Shown one piece after another: positions 1 through 9,900 of a stretch of 64,000 nucleotides of DNA. Location of the stretch: assembly GCF_016756775.1 (NCBI RefSeq), contig NZ_JAERMU010000005.1, positions 205,830-269,829 on the forward strand. Direction: 5' to 3'. Position 1 is the stretch's first letter, and each line of letters begins with the position of its first letter. A program made the position numbers and the translations under genes. The DNA comes from Dryocola clanedunensis subsp. sulfonylureivorans. Lineage in GTDB: Bacteria; Pseudomonadota; Gammaproteobacteria; Enterobacterales; Enterobacteriaceae. The notes beneath the pieces were generated by a model. The model ran no database searches and was not told the DNA's origin. It saw nothing but the letters and a program-made list of their open reading frames with translations.

Positions 1-1407
1 GAAATCGGCAGCGGCTATTTCCAGGAGACACATCCCGAAGAGCTTTTCCGTGAGTGCAGCCATTATTGCGAGCTGGTGTCATCCCCGGAACAGATCCCGC
101 AGGTGCTGGCCATTGCCATGCGTAAAGCCGTGCTCAACCGTGGCGTTTCCGTAGTGGTTATTCCGGGCGATGTGGCGTTAAAACCCGCCCCTGAAACCGC
201 CAGCACCCACTGGTATCCGGCACCGCAGCCGGTGACCGTGCCTGCCCATCAGGAGCTGCAAAAGCTCGCCCAGCTCTTACGCTATAACGACAATATTGCG
301 CTGATGTGCGGCAGCGGCTGCGCGGGCGCGCACGAAGAGTTAATCCAGTTTGCCGCCACGCTCAAAGCGCCGATCGTTCACGCCCTGCGCGGCAAAGAGC
401 ACGTCGAGTATGACAATCCTTATGATGTCGGCATGACCGGGCTGATCGGCTTCTCCTCCGGTTTCCACACCATGATGAACGCCGACACGCTGATCCTGCT
501 CGGCACCCAGTTCCCGTATCGCGCCTTCTACCCAACGGATGCGAAAATTATTCAGATTGATATCAACCCCGGCAGCATCGGGGCGCACAGCAAGGTGGAT
601 ATGGCGCTGGTTGGCGATATTAAAGCCACGCTTGCGGCCCTCCTCCCGCTGCTGGAAGAGAAAACCGACCGCAGCTTCCTTGATAAGGCGCTGGATAACT
701 ATCGTGAAGCGCGCGAAGGGCTGGACGAGCTGGCCAAACCCGGCGATGGCAAACTTATTCATCCCCAGTACGTTGCCCAGCAAATCAGCAAGTACGCCGA
801 TGAGGACGCGATTTTCACCTGCGACGTGGGCACGCCGACCGTCTGGGCCGCGCGCTATCTGAAAATGAACGGCAGGCGTCGTTTGCTCGGCTCCTTTACC
901 CACGGCTCCATGGCGAACGCGATGCCGCAGGCGCTTGGGGCGAAAGCCACCGCGCCGGACCGCCAGGTAGTCGCCATGTGCGGCGATGGCGGATTCAGCA
1001 TGCTGATGGGTGATTTTCTTTCCGTGGTGCAGATGAAGCTGCCGATCAAAATCGTCGTCTTTAACAACAGCGTGCTGGGCTTTGTGGCGATGGAAATGAA
1101 GGCCGGTGGCTATCTGACGGACGGTACCGATCTGCACAGCACCAACTTCGCGAATATCGCCAACGCCTGCGGCATCACCGGCATCAGGGTTGAAGATCCG
1201 GCCGAGCTGGATAACGCCTTACAGCGCGCCTTCAGCATTGACGGCCCGGTGCTGGTGGATGTTGTGGTTGCCAAAGATGAACTGGCGATCCCGCCGCAGA
1301 TCAAGCTGGAACAGGCCAAAGGCTTCAGCCTTTATATGCTGCGCGCCATCATCAGCGGACGGGGTGATGAAGTCATTGAACTGGCAAAAACGAACTGGTT
1401 CCGTTAA
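1..1407 (+). CDS. poxB: Pyruvate dehydrogenase (quinone), PoxB, 5'-truncated by the window edge
   Basis: PoxB is a peripheral membrane flavoenzyme that uses thiamine diphosphate and FAD to oxidise pyruvate to acetate and CO2 and passes electrons to ubiquinone. The reading frame is open from base 1 and ends in TAA. 468 residues are visible, so about 104 N-terminal residues are missing compared with the 572-residue E. coli protein, as I recall it. The ThDP-binding block CGDGGFSM followed about 30 residues later by FNN is present. The C-terminal amphipathic segment that senses lipid ends in [15 protein letters not shown], close to E. coli. In E. coli the next gene is ltaE, but here a 33-kb island follows. 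The promoter lies outside the window. Confidence 0.97.
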   Translation, partial: EIGSGYFQETHPEELFRECSHYCELVSSPEQIPQVLAIAMRKAVLNRGVSVVVIPGDVALKPAPETASTHWYPAPQPVTVPAHQELQKLAQLLRYNDNIALMCGSGCAGAHEELIQFAATLKAPIVHALRGKEHVEYDNPYDVGMTGLIGFSSGFHTMMNADTLILLGTQFPYRAFYPTDAKIIQIDINPGSIGAHSKVDMALVGDIKATLAALLPLLEEKTDRSFLDKALDNYREAREGLDELAKPGDGKLIHPQYVAQQISKYADEDAIFTCDVGTPTVWAARYLKMNGRRRLLGSFTHGSMANAMPQALGAKATAPDRQVVAMCGDGGFSMLMGDFLSVVQMKLPIKIVVFNNSVLGFVAMEMKAGGYLTDGTDLHSTNFANIANACGITGIRVEDPAELDNALQRAFSIDGPVLVDVVVAKDELAIPPQIKLEQAKGFSLYMLRAIISGRGDEVIELAKTNWFR

Positions 1408-1416
1408 CCCGTTCTT

Positions 1417-1449
1417 AAGCCCCCTTGATGTTCGTTCATCAGGGGGCTT
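1417..1449. terminator. Stem-loop terminator between poxB and tssE (convergent)
   Basis: The arms 1417-1430 and 1437-1449 are complementary (AAGCCCCC...TGATG against CATCAGGGGGCTT) with one bulged base and a six-base loop. The hairpin lies between the convergent ends of poxB and tssE. The T-tracts are short on both sides, so efficiency is uncertain. Confidence 0.6.
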
Positions 1450-1484
1450 AGCGATAATGTCGGCGGACGGTGAGAAAGGATATT

Positions 1485-1979
1485 TCAGTCAGCAGATAAC
1501 GACACTTGCTCCATTTCCGAGTCGTATGCCCCGCTAAAACAGAGATCGACTGGAGCGGGGCTCCACCAGATAAGCCCTCTGATTTCGAATAAGATTGTGC
1601 CATACCTGGAAGGTGCCTCTTTACCGCGTAGCGGACGAACCACGAGCGACTCGGGGATCACTCTAGGTTCAAAGCGGACAATGGCATTACGTATCACTTT
1701 CTCTATTCCAGCCCAGTTCCCCGCATCAACATAAGTACCCGGCATTGTCGCGATCCCATAATTTAACACCGACTCCATCACTTGCTGATGTCTGGCCTGA
1801 TGTAACTGGGCCTCAATGTTAGAGTTATTAAGAATCGCGATAATGTCCCTTTGCACTATTTTCCTCATCTCCCGGGATGAAAAAAAATACTTATCCGCAG
1901 CTTCTTTCTGATTTTTCGGTTCGTCATCCAGCAAACGATCGAATAATGTGGGTAAAAACTGCTGTTTTGTACCATTCAT
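1485..1979 (-). CDS. tssE: T6SS baseplate subunit TssE (gp25-like)
   Basis: TssE is the gp25-like wedge protein of the T6SS baseplate, which primes sheath polymerisation. The 164-residue product starts with FLPTLFDRLLDDEP, the usual TssE opening. It contains SVLNYGIATMPG and IVRFEPRVIPESLVV, which fit the gp25/lysozyme-like domain, and a terminal beta segment (TILFEIRGLIW). The ATG start has an AGGCGAG ribosome-binding site. It is the last gene of the leftward T6SS operon, 9 bases after tagJ. The assignment rests on motifs and context; gp25 proteins are poorly conserved. Confidence 0.85.
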   Translation of the reverse strand: MNGTKQQFLPTLFDRLLDDEPKNQKEAADKYFFSSREMRKIVQRDIIAILNNSNIEAQLHQARHQQVMESVLNYGIATMPGTYVDAGNWAGIEKVIRNAIVRFEPRVIPESLVVRPLRGKEAPSRYGTILFEIRGLIWWSPAPVDLCFSGAYDSEMEQVSLSAD

Positions 1980-1988
1980 TATCTCGCC

Positions 1989-2789
1989 TTAGAATAAGGT
2001 GAGGCTATTTACCTCAAGGATGGAATGTTCATCTTTATCAGTTAACCATACCTTTCTTCCTGCGCCGATATACAAAGAATCTGATATCTGTTCCCATTCC
2101 GTTTTGTGCCCCAGTTTAATCTCTTGCGGTGCATCATCAGATAATGGATAACGCGCAGGGATATAGCCGGAATAAGTTTGATCGTTAACCTGAAGCGTTG
2201 CCGGAGCCCATAACAAGTCCAGTAAGTTATCTGGTTTATTCATAGTTAACGACTGGATGGATGAGAACGGAACCCAACGATAACCGCCTGCGCAGATAAA
2301 CTCACATACTGGTCCCAGACGCCCATCGCTATCGGCAATCCAGCTAAACGCGCCGCTGGTATCACTTTCGCCAGCACTCTCTGGTGCCTCTTCAAATGCC
2401 TCAATGCGGAGATTCTCTGATTTCTCAATATCGCCTTGCGTTAACGCCATATTGGCCTGGTATAATGTTTCGATCCACTCAGGTAACTGTGCATCAAGCG
2501 ATCCCGCCTTCAACTCTCCTTTTAGCACCTTCTCACGCATTAATTCACTCATCACCAGATTTTTATACAACTCGGTGCGCTTTTTATATTCACTATCCAA
2601 TTTTGAGATAATTTCGAGCTGGTTTAGAGCGCTTTCCCAATTACCGTCAATTGAGTAGAGCTTAAAAAGCAGTTCCCGAGTCATCGTTTCACCGGGCGCC
2701 AGCTTCAAAGCCTGTAGAACTTCTTCCTGTAGTACAGATAGCGTCTTACTTTTTAAAATGTCGTTCAACGAAGTAATATCAAACATCAT
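1989..2789 (-). CDS. tagJ: T6SS accessory protein TagJ (ImpE/SciE family)
   Basis: This 266-residue protein fits the ImpE/SciE family. TagJ proteins in other T6SSs bind the sheath protein TssB and are thought to help ClpV recycle contracted sheaths. The N-terminal half is helical with a TPR-like layout (LQEEVLQALKLAPGETMTRELLFKLYSIDGNWESALNQLEI). The C-terminal half has the family's conserved region around GYRWVPFSSIQSL and DLLWAPATLQV. Two tandem ATGs occur; the first, at 2789, follows AAGGAACT at a good distance. It lies between an unknown gene and tssE. The family assignment comes from recalled motifs and T6SS context. Confidence 0.85.
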   Translation of the reverse strand: MMFDITSLNDILKSKTLSVLQEEVLQALKLAPGETMTRELLFKLYSIDGNWESALNQLEIISKLDSEYKKRTELYKNLVMSELMREKVLKGELKAGSLDAQLPEWIETLYQANMALTQGDIEKSENLRIEAFEEAPESAGESDTSGAFSWIADSDGRLGPVCEFICAGGYRWVPFSSIQSLTMNKPDNLLDLLWAPATLQVNDQTYSGYIPARYPLSDDAPQEIKLGHKTEWEQISDSLYIGAGRKVWLTDKDEHSILEVNSLTLF

Positions 2790-2806
2790 AGTTCCTTTAT
2801 GTAAAC

Positions 2807-3361
2807 CTACAGTAATGTGTCAATCCCTGGCTTATAAAACTCCTGAAGCAACAGAGCAGGAATTCTCTCTTTCTCCTGGGAGACATAATTTTCAGGCGCT
2901 AAGGCACGTAAAATATCAAGCTGTTGTTCTTCGAAAAGTTCTTCATCAATATGGTGCATGAGTTCAATCTCTGCACACGCCTTGTCAATCAGGGCAGTAC
3001 TTTCCAGAATGCACTCGGTCAGCGTTTTTTGCTTCATGCTCTCCCGTATCTCATCGAAATATCGATCTTCAGAGGCGAAATTTAGCTGCTGGTCGTTTTG
3101 CTTTGCATAAAAAGTACGGTACTGCTCCCCCCAGACAAGAAAATTTTTGTACTCCTGTGCCAAATCTTTTAAGAGATCGCTCTCTTTTATTTCTTCTGCG
3201 AAGGCATTCTCTGTATCAGACATACCGGTGAGATGGTGCCCGGCGTAGCTGAGCACCTCCTCGACTTCGGGTACGGAAAAATCCTCCTGACTTGCGGACT
3301 CGCCGAACAGATCTTCAAGCAAAAGATCCCTTATATCTTGCTGCTCATCGCTCAGTCGCAT
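2807..3361 (-). CDS. Unknown acidic protein of the T6SS spike region
   Basis: I do not recognise this 184-residue protein. It is strongly acidic and apparently all-helical, rich in Glu, Asp, Leu and Gln, with no signal peptide, membrane segment or recognisable catalytic motif. It begins three bases after the PAAR stop codon and ends 17 bases before tagJ, so it is almost certainly co-transcribed with the spike genes. That position is typical of adaptors, chaperones or immunity proteins for PAAR/VgrG cargo, but this is inference only. The ATG at 3361 is the only reasonable start. Confidence 0.75.
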   Translation of the reverse strand: MRLSDEQQDIRDLLLEDLFGESASQEDFSVPEVEEVLSYAGHHLTGMSDTENAFAEEIKESDLLKDLAQEYKNFLVWGEQYRTFYAKQNDQQLNFASEDRYFDEIRESMKQKTLTECILESTALIDKACAEIELMHHIDEELFEEQQLDILRALAPENYVSQEKERIPALLLQEFYKPGIDTLL

Positions 3362-3364
3362 GAT

Positions 3365-3622
3365 TTATCCTATCAGGACATCCCCTGAACCACTCGAAAT
3401 TGATGCACCACAGCCCGTGGTGTCACCCACGCGCGCGGCTGGGTTGTTGTTGATAAACACAGTCCCTGAACCCGATGCCACCGAGCTGCCGCCATGGATT
3501 GAGCAGCTGGCCGCACTGCTAACCATCGCTGCCGGTATGTTATTAATGGTGACATTGCCAGATCCGCTGGTAATCGAACCTCCGTGACTAATTGGGTCAC
3601 CCAGCCTGCCTGCATTTTGCAT
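3365..3622 (-). CDS. PAAR-domain T6SS spike-tip protein
   Basis: This is an 85-residue stand-alone PAAR protein, which caps the VgrG spike as a metal-binding cone. The sequence is one PAAR domain: GRLGDPISHGGSITSGSGNVTINNIPAA, a second INNNPAARVGD, and a C-terminal CGASISSGSGDVLIG. The His and Cys residues expected to bind zinc are visible. There is no N- or C-terminal effector extension, so it is a bare tip. The ATG follows AGGAG. It lies directly downstream of vgrG. Confidence 0.95.
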   Translation of the reverse strand: MQNAGRLGDPISHGGSITSGSGNVTINNIPAAMVSSAASCSIHGGSSVASGSGTVFINNNPAARVGDTTGCGASISSGSGDVLIG

Positions 3623-3686
3623 TTTGCTACTCCTTTAACAGTGGTAATGAGGGGGAGAAACTCCCCCTGGAAAAGTATCCGATCTA

Positions 3687-6600
3687 TCACGGCGGGAATG
3701 TGCGCGTCGGTGTCTCCGTCGGCGTTTCCGTTGGCGTCTCCGTCGGTGTCTCGGTCGGCGTCTCCGTTGGCGTCTCCGTTGGCGTCTCCGTCGGCGTCTC
3801 CGTTGGCGTTTCGGTCGGCGTCTCCGTTGGCGTTTCCGTCGGCGTCTCCGTCGGCGTCTCCGTTGGCGTCTCCGTCGGCGTTTCCGTTGGCGTTTCCGTT
3901 GGCGTCTCCGTTGGCGTCTCCGTTGGCGTCTCCGTCGGCGTTTCGGTCGGCGTCTCCGTCGGTGTTTCCGTTGGCGTCTCGGTTGGCGTCTCGGTTGGCG
4001 TCTCCGTTGGCGTCTCCGTTGGCGTCTCCGTTGGCGTCTCGGTCGGCGTCTCCGTTGGCGTTTCCGTCGGCGTTTCCGTTGGCGTCTCGGTCGGCGTCTC
4101 GGTTGGCGTCTCCGTCGGCGTCTCCGTTGGCGTTTCGGTCGGCGTTTCGGTCGGCGTGATGGTTGGCGTCACAGTCGGTGTGATCGTTGGCGTTACGGTC
4201 GGCGTCACGGTCGGTGTGATCGTTGGCGTCACAGTCGGTGTGATCGTTGGCGTTACGGTCGGCGTCACGGTCGGTGTGATCGTTGGCGTCACAGTCGGCG
4301 TCACGGTCGGTGTGATCGTTGGCGTCCATGTCGGTGTCACGGTCGGTGTGATCGTTGGCGTCCATGTCGGTGTCACGGTCGGCGTGATCGTTGGCGTCCA
4401 TGTCGGTGTCACGGTCGGCGACACAGTCGGTGTGAACGAAGGTGAAACCGTAGGCGTATCCGTTGGTTCTGGCTCCGGAGGTATAATAGGCAATGGAGGC
4501 AGAGGCAATGGGAGTTCGATTATCCCGCAGACCAGCGGCGAAATTTCCGGACAGGCCAGTGCATCCAACCCGATACTGCTGACGGCAGCAGCAAACATCA
4601 TACCTCCGCCAGCACCACCTCCGGCACCGCCACCACCACCGTCGCCAGGGTTAAGCTGGACCTGCCCACCCTGGATAACAACTTTACCGGAGCCTATAAT
4701 TTTTATTGAGCTTGCCGCAATGATTAACTCTCCGCCCGCGGACAAAGAAATCGCCCCGCCTGCGGCCATGGCAATTGCGCCACCTGCTGCTGCCGAAATT
4801 GCCCCTCCTGCCACGGCGGTGATAGCCCCACCAGCAGCCATTGCAATTGCACCGCCCGCAGCAGATGAAATTGCGCCCCCCGCAACCGTAGTTGCAGCCC
4901 CGCCGACGGCTACCTGATGGACCCCTCCCACCGTGACGCTGTTCACGGCCCCAACGGTAAGCGTGTTGGCCGCCCCAACGAGAGTCGAACGAAAAAGTCC
5001 AACCTGCGTTGATGAATAGCCACCGATAACGCGGGTATAGTTAGACTGAACGTCGGTAGCGTAATCAGTGCCGACAACCTTGGTATATTTTGTACCAATT
5101 TTTTTAATGTAATTGTCACCTACATGCTTCGTGTAGTTTGATCCAACGTCCTTTTTGTAATCTACACCTATTATTTGGGTGTAATTGGAACCGATTTGCT
5201 TTTTATAGTTACTTCCGACGGTAACGTCTTTATCAACCCCAACGAAAAGCGTCGAGTTATTCCCGATGTCTTGTTTTTCGTCATGCTTGGTCAGACGCTC
5301 CATATTACGTTCGGCCTGTTCCCAGTATTGCTCCTGGCCTGGCTTATCTTCAAAACGTATACCGTTAAAGTTAGTTCTTCCTCCCCCCACAGTACGGCTG
5401 ATCATCCCGCTTTGCGTGCGGTTGACCGGCAAATCCCAGGGCGGCATGGTGACGTTATTATAAAGACTACCAATGATTAGCGGGCGGTCCGGATCGCCAT
5501 TGATAAAGTCAACGATCACCTCATGACCCACTCGAGGAATATAAATCCCACCAAAGTTATTACCAGCCCATGACTGGCTTACTCGTAACCAGCAAGAGTC
5601 CGATTCGTAGTTTTGTCCGTAGCGATCCCATACAAAACGGACTTTCACTCGGCCATATTCATCGGTCCAAATATCTTCCCCTGCCGGCCCGACGATGATC
5701 GCTGTTTGCGGCCCGCTGGTTTTTGGTTTGGGGGTTAACAGAGGTTGACGATAGATTTTCGTTGTCGGCTGCACGGTAAAGTGAGAGAAATATTTGAATT
5801 CATCCCTCCCGCTGACCTGATCAATTTCCTCAATGTGCAGACGGCTGGATATAATCATGTATTCACGATTAGCTTTGTCTACGGGAAAACCGACTAATTC
5901 GAAATTACAGCCGCAGACTATGCCTCGGAGCTCTCCCCAGCCTTCAGCTCGTGACCCCAGAGCACCACGCTCTTCTGCACGTATTCTGGCCAGCTGTTCA
6001 CCGATGGATGGCTGCTCGTAGTCACCAGGCCAATGATACATTTCCATTTCATTGAAACTGGTTTTTCGCGGTTTACTGTCTATGGCCAGGATATCCGCTC
6101 GCGACTTCTGGAAGTCGTAATCGTTAGTCACCCATCTGCCTGTGGCAATGGTTTCCTGAGTCTGGAACTGACTAATGTACTCTTCACCCGCTTTTGGATT
6201 ATCTGACTGATAATGAATAACATGATAGGCCTCACTGAAATAACGTTTGTGAGCACCTACATGATCCACCAGAATCAATTTATGCTTATGATCGTCATGT
6301 TCAAAGAACCAGTATATCCCCCACTCTTCCATTAAGCGCTGAATGAAGTTAAAGTCTGTTTCACCATACTGCACCTGGAAATCTAACAGCGGATAACTCG
6401 CGGCAAGACGCTTTTCATAAATGAAATTATATTCCCCAAGCACTTCGTCGATGATATCGACAACGTTTTTTTGCTGGAATATTTTAAAATCAGATGTTAG
6501 CTCGGTAAGATAAAGCCACGGCCTGAGTATAATTTCAAACATGCCCTGATTGGCATCTCTACCAATATAACGAGCACGCTGAACCAGACCGGATATTTCA

Positions 6601-6869
6601 CGGGTTCCTTTCCCAATGCCAATATCGTTATCCAGACCATTTCCATCGAGTTCAATCTCAACGGTCATTTCCTTGCCAATTAAGGCCTTCAGGTCAACAT
6701 TCGAAGCCGCCTGCCATGGGATGTTCGGGTTCGCAGGCGTTTTCACTGTAAGGGTGTAAGTATACTGAGAGGAAAAAGACTCCTCTCCCTCCAGCTTACA
6801 TAAAACCAGAGCTGGCTCGCCTAGTAAGGCAGGCATCGCCGGGCTGGTTAATTTTATAGTACGCGACAT
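3687..6869 (-). CDS. vgrG: VgrG (TssI) spike protein with a long Thr/Pro repeat tail
   Basis: VgrG forms the trimeric T6SS spike. From the ATG at 6869 (AGGTG upstream) it has 1,060 residues; a GTG two codons earlier is possible. In order, it has a gp27-like hub (to about residue 370), the gp5 OB-fold (GEDIWTDEYGRVKVRFVWDR ... GDPDRPLIIGSLYN), gp5-like beta-helix repeats (IGSNYTQIIG, VGSNYTKHVG), and an Ala/Gly-rich needle built of AGGAI repeats and a Gly-rich linker. The last ~260 residues are TPTV/TPTI/TPTW repeats and then 37 TETP units, ending TRTFPP. Typical VgrGs are 600-800 residues, and I know no family domain matching this tail. PAAR follows directly. Confidence 0.95.
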   Translation of the reverse strand: MSRTIKLTSPAMPALLGEPALVLCKLEGEESFSSQYTYTLTVKTPANPNIPWQAASNVDLKALIGKEMTVEIELDGNGLDNDIGIGKGTREISGLVQRARYIGRDANQGMFEIILRPWLYLTELTSDFKIFQQKNVVDIIDEVLGEYNFIYEKRLAASYPLLDFQVQYGETDFNFIQRLMEEWGIYWFFEHDDHKHKLILVDHVGAHKRYFSEAYHVIHYQSDNPKAGEEYISQFQTQETIATGRWVTNDYDFQKSRADILAIDSKPRKTSFNEMEMYHWPGDYEQPSIGEQLARIRAEERGALGSRAEGWGELRGIVCGCNFELVGFPVDKANREYMIISSRLHIEEIDQVSGRDEFKYFSHFTVQPTTKIYRQPLLTPKPKTSGPQTAIIVGPAGEDIWTDEYGRVKVRFVWDRYGQNYESDSCWLRVSQSWAGNNFGGIYIPRVGHEVIVDFINGDPDRPLIIGSLYNNVTMPPWDLPVNRTQSGMISRTVGGGRTNFNGIRFEDKPGQEQYWEQAERNMERLTKHDEKQDIGNNSTLFVGVDKDVTVGSNYKKQIGSNYTQIIGVDYKKDVGSNYTKHVGDNYIKKIGTKYTKVVGTDYATDVQSNYTRVIGGYSSTQVGLFRSTLVGAANTLTVGAVNSVTVGGVHQVAVGGAATTVAGGAISSAAGGAIAMAAGGAITAVAGGAISAAAGGAIAMAAGGAISLSAGGELIIAASSIKIIGSGKVVIQGGQVQLNPGDGGGGGAGGGAGGGMMFAAAVSSIGLDALACPEISPLVCGIIELPLPLPPLPIIPPEPEPTDTPTVSPSFTPTVSPTVTPTWTPTITPTVTPTWTPTITPTVTPTWTPTITPTVTPTVTPTITPTVTPTVTPTITPTVTPTITPTVTPTVTPTITPTVTPTITPTETPTETPTETPTETPTETPTETPTETPTETPTETPTETPTETPTETPTETPTETPTETPTETPTETPTETPTETPTETPTETPTETPTETPTETPTETPTETPTETPTETPTETPTETPTETPTETPTETPTETPTETPTETPTETPTRTFPP
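3709..4464 (-). repeat. 12-bp tandem repeat array coding for the VgrG Thr/Pro tail
   Basis: 63 consecutive 12-bp units lie in perfect register. Units 3709-4152 (37 copies, plus strand GGCGTCTCCGTT and third-position variants) encode TETP. Units 4153-4464 are more varied and encode TP plus T with Val, Ile, Trp, Ser or Phe. Differences between units in the TETP block fall mostly at synonymous positions. Because the unit is a multiple of three and lacks stop codons, several other frames are open across it by chance. Gain or loss of units would change tail length without a frameshift. Confidence 0.97.
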
Positions 6870-6974
6870 GGTCACACCTGATGTTTAGTTAAATGTTAGA
6901 CTGTCTGGCAAAAAAATATCTCGCTCATCGTAAAGCATCAGGTAACACTCCTTATTGTTGATGAAATATTCATA

Positions 6975-9900
6975 TTATCTTCCCTCTGTGCATTGAAAAT
7001 GCCGTAACAACTGAATACCAGAAGTATTACCATCGGTAAGTCCAGCTATTTCAATATCCACACGTCGTTTATCTAAATTAAAGGTGAAAATCTTACTACC
7101 ATTCGAAGGCCGGGATACATACTCGGCCTGTTCCAACCAGCGGAAAAGGGCCCATGGCCCATTTAAAACATATGGATTACTCAAAGAATTACTTTCATTC
7201 GTAGCGGCGACACGCGGCATCGATGACAACGTAATCCCCTGCCGACTACCCGGCCAGGTAAAGGATAATAAACTCACTGGACCATGAGAATATTTAAAGG
7301 GAACGCCCTCTATATTCATCGATAACTGTGTAATGGCAGGTGATAGATAAGGAATTGAAAGAGACAAGTTCAGAGATAATTTTTTCCCATCCGCATCCTG
7401 GAAGAGGGCATCTCTGATCTCGCTGGCACGTTCAAATATGTCTAACCCCGCACTGCTGGAACTCCCTTTGTAGCGCCACGGCGATGATGATGTATCCACT
7501 TTATCAGCAAGATTCTTTTCAAAATAATCATCGACAACGCCCCCCTTCGCAAAGAAGTGCTCAACATCTTTTAAGCTGGCCTCCTTTTCTCTGTCTGCAA
7601 ATGGATAGCGCCCCTGCAGCGTTTTGCGACAGATTTCACCGATCGAGCTGTCTATCGTTTGCTGGCTGTTTGCTATCACACGGCGTTCGATTTTTTCATC
7701 CGTACCGGTGACAAGCGGCTCGATAACTTTCCTGAAAGGGTCGGGCCAGGTTTGTGATTCAACGGCAAGCTTGCGACCATAATTCGTGATGCCTGGGTTA
7801 TCGCCCTCGTTTAATGCACTACTGGAAATCACCGTTAACGTGTAGAGGTCGTTCAGCATCCCCATGACTTTGTTCATCTGCAAACCGGAAGTGTTCTGCC
7901 CTTCCAGCGATTTCGGGTCAGTGCTGCCACTGACAAAGGCGCGTAGAGCTGAAAAATAGTTGTCGACACCTTTGGCGATTATTTTTTTCTCATGAAAATC
8001 CAGTAAAGTATTCGCTCTCTGAACGTTGTTCAGTGTCCTGCTGGTGTTAACCATTCTCAACTGATCCAACGCCGCTTTATCCTGAGCAGTTAAGGTGGTT
8101 TGCTTTACAATTTCCCTGGCCATGATAACAAGCGGTGAGGCAGGTGAAGCCAGGGTCCGCAATAAATAGACATCACCGGTTAATTCCGGCTCATTGATAT
8201 CCTCAGCATTCCCTGGCGAGATAAGACGAATACCTGCAAGAAATCGCAGCCAGTAGCCGCGATATTCTTTCAGGTAGAGTGACAATACATCAAACTTCAC
8301 GGAGACTGGATTTGACGTATTTGTCAGGCGGTCTCCCATGACCCAGTGATCTTCATCCCACAGTTTGGTCACGTAATAGAGAACTTTTTTTTTAAAAACA
8401 TCATGGTAACCCGCCCAGGTAAACAAGCCGGGGATACCTGCAACAGCCAGGTTCTCATCTGCCATGGTGAAAATTTGCATCCCGTCATCGCCGGTAAGTT
8501 TATTCAGCGTGATATTTTCGGGAGCCTCATCTTCCATCATTCCTTTGATACGAGTATAGATACGCTCGGTTGTAGAACTTTGATTCAGCAGCGAACGCGC
8601 CTGACGTATCAGGGTTGGGTCAGCAGGCGTACCGTTTTGACGCCAGTCGGGCTGGCTAAACAAGTTATTCAGATGCGCGACAAAAATGGCGCGGTCCTCA
8701 TAAGGTTGTATTTTCCCCGTCACTTCCCACTGCTCTGCCACATTATTAACGACGTAGCTCTGCAAGAACTTGCCTTCACCCGTTAACATCAGGTAGAGCT
8801 TCAGCGCATCGTATACGCCCATTTTGTCACCGGCATTCAGCGCCTGCTGTAAAGATAACGCCGCCTGCTGCTCAACTTTTGGGAAAAGCGCGCGACGGAG
8901 AAAGTACTGATACAACCCGTTCGCATGTTCCGCAACGGCCTTGCCTGTATATAAACCATAGCGGTAGTGCAGCCCAGGGTCGGCAATATTAAGTCCATCA
9001 AAATCGGGCAAGCTCTGGCTTTTGCTAAGTAATACAGGAAGCAAGTTTTCATTAGCCGTTTTTACGAAGGTCGTTACATTACGCTCCAGAGCAACGAGAT
9101 TGTCCTTAACGCCAGCCAGATAGCGGTTGTTATTTTGATAGCTTGTCAAAAATGCATTCAGTAACCAGACCGTCAGGAATAGACAAGCACAATGGCCTAA
9201 AAAGTTACGCAACCGATATTGCGATACAGTTGACTGGTTATAGCTCAGCAGTTCTGCATCCTTCACAATAATTTCCGAGAACAAATTTTTCAGGAAATAA
9301 TTACGCCCATGACCTACATCAGAAATGAGTTTTTCTGTCTCATCCAGATTTGACGCTGGAGTGCCTTTCGGTGCATCGTTATTGAAGATAAATTTACGCC
9401 AGCGCTGGATAAGCGTTGTACCCGTTTGCAGTTTTCCTTCTTCACGCTGACAACTGCTCGAAAAATAGACACCACGTAAAGACGTGTAGAACTGGGTTTC
9501 ATCATAGCGTGAGGCAAAAAAGATGTTTTGCAGCACTTCCGACACGCCTTCAGAGAGTGTGCGGAAATCTTGCGGTAGCGCGTACATCTTTTTACGATCG
9601 GCGATAGCGTACTCTTCCTGCTGACGATAATTCATGTCGCTTTCAATACGACTCTCCAGCAGTCTTAACTCGCTGCCGAGTTTCTGGTGCAGTCCATCAA
9701 CCGAGGCTGTTTCTTTGCCTCCATAGGGAAATGTTACGCCCCAGATCTGCTCACGCCCTTCAGCAGTTAAGCTGCGGAAATATTCTTCGAAGCCTGCCAG
9801 ACGATCCAGCTTTGTCACCACAACATAAACTGGAAAACGGACGCCTAATTGCGTTCTGATTTCACCCAGGCGGCCACGGATATCCACAGCAAGTTCAAGC

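Noticed and set aside
340..1137. A 265-codon minus-strand frame inside poxB
   Set aside because: It is an antisense shadow of a conserved enzyme gene, as are the many similar frames opposite pot, art, xap and ybj genes.
3373..4401. A 342-codon minus-strand open frame rich in Asp-Ala-Asn-Gly-like repeats
   Set aside because: It is another frame of the same repeat array and overlaps the well-supported vgrG and PAAR genes.
3709..4464. Possible CRISPR array
   Set aside because: The repeats are 12 bp, directly adjacent without spacers, and in frame with vgrG. There are no cas genes.
3592..4917. A 441-codon plus-strand open frame coding for Val-Gly-Val-Ser repeats
   Set aside because: It is the antisense shadow of the VgrG repeat tail. 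The 12-bp unit is a multiple of three without stops, so other frames stay open by chance. No ribosome-binding site or protein homology supports it.
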